Source: Pedobacter sp. (GTDB lineage Bacteria; Bacteroidota; Bacteroidia; Sphingobacteriales; Sphingobacteriaceae). From it: a DNA stretch of 5,998 nucleotides. Shown here piece after piece: positions 5,753 to 5,998 of the stretch. Below the pieces are notes generated by a model, which was not told the DNA's origin, ran no database searches, and worked only from the letters and a program-made list of their open reading frames with translations. A program made the translations under genes and the position numbers. The stretch's first letter is position 1. Each line of letters starts with the position of its first letter. The stretch is taken from positions 1-5,998 of the forward strand of contig JASLGV010000205.1 of the NCBI GenBank assembly GCA_030149995.1, in the 5' to 3' direction.

Positions 5753-5998
5753 TTAGTACCGGTGTATATAGAACTTATTCCAAACGTTAAAATGCGTTGT
5801 TTGGTACTTGCAAAACCTACTTTTTCCAATAAGGCCGTAAATCTTTTTCCATCCGGGAAAGCCGCTACAGATTCGGGCAGATATGTATAGGCACGGTTGT
5901 CTTTTGAAAAGATTTTTCCAAAAAACGGTAAAATATATTTAAAGTAAAAACCGTACAACTGTTTAACCGGGAATACGGTTGGTTTAGAAAATTCGAGT
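5749..5998 (-). CDS. menG: Demethylmenaquinone methyltransferase (UbiE/MenG family), C-terminal part
   Basis: SAM-dependent methyltransferase for the last step of menaquinone synthesis, in the cytosol at the membrane. Only the last 82 codons and the stop are in the window; the gene continues past the right edge, so the SAM-binding region is not seen. The frame stays open to position 5998. The visible part reads LEFSKP at 1-6, YGFYFKYILPFFGKIF (15-30), YTYLPESVAAFPDG (37-50), then LLEKVGFASTKQRILTFGISSIYTGTK (56-82). This is the family's typical end, including the GI(A/S)SIYTG motif. A TTG at 5956-5958 could look like a start but is internal, since the homology continues upstream of it. Bacteroidota generally use menaquinone, so menG is the better name than ubiE. 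The stop codon TGA overlaps the porT ATG. Confidence 0.95.
   Translation of the reverse strand, partial: LEFSKPTVFPVKQLYGFYFKYILPFFGKIFSKDNRAYTYLPESVAAFPDGKRFTALLEKVGFASTKQRILTFGISSIYTGTK

Noticed and set aside
5749..5958. A stand-alone 69-residue gene starting at the TTG at 5956-5958
   Set aside because: The frame is open to the window edge and methyltransferase-family sequence continues upstream, so it is the tail of menG.
1..5998. CRISPR arrays, insertion sequences, tRNAs, toxin-antitoxin or defence genes
   Set aside because: No repeat array, transposase, terminal inverted repeats, tRNA fold or such proteins are visible; the window is ordinary core chromosome.

Overview
The window comes from the chromosome of a Bacteroidota bacterium, most likely a Pedobacter-like member of the Sphingobacteriaceae. 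Four things point there: the menG-porT gene pair; the hydrolase / CBS-ACT / NAD kinase / DUF6089 / uppS gene order; promoter-like TTTG and TAnnTTTG motifs; and the near absence of Shine-Dalgarno sequences. The DNA is moderately AT-rich. Every supported gene lies on the minus strand, so transcription runs from high to low coordinates. The genus is inferred from general resemblance, not from a search.

In transcription order the first unit is the 3' end of a menaquinone methyltransferase (menG/ubiE, cut by the right edge). It overlaps by 4 bp with porT, an outer-membrane beta-barrel protein of the type IX secretion system. A 97-bp gap (4888-4984 upstream of the next start region, 4886-4984 in full) holds a 7-bp inverted repeat and two TAnnTTTG -7 motifs. 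It leads into a YdfG-like short-chain dehydrogenase. A 48- to 60-bp gap with two small hairpins separates that gene from a GatB/YqeY-domain protein, the only gene here with a strong Shine-Dalgarno site.

After a 279-bp AT-rich gap comes a tightly packed cluster: an alpha/beta hydrolase, a CBS-plus-ACT-like protein (TAATG overlap with the hydrolase), NAD kinase (9-bp gap), a DUF6089-type beta-barrel protein (2-bp gap), and the start of undecaprenyl diphosphate synthase (19-bp gap, cut by the left edge). In related genomes, as I recall, this cluster continues into bamA and ompH/skp genes, so it can be read as an envelope-biogenesis operon with NADP supply attached. A full TTTG-N19-TACCTTTG promoter match in the 3' end of the DUF6089 gene suggests that uppS and its downstream genes can also be transcribed separately.

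I found no mobile element, CRISPR array, tRNA, rRNA, defence locus or clearly new system. The points worth a second look are regulatory (internal promoter, spaced direct repeat, hairpins at starts and ends) and the uncharacterised CBS-ACT and DUF6089 proteins in the cluster.
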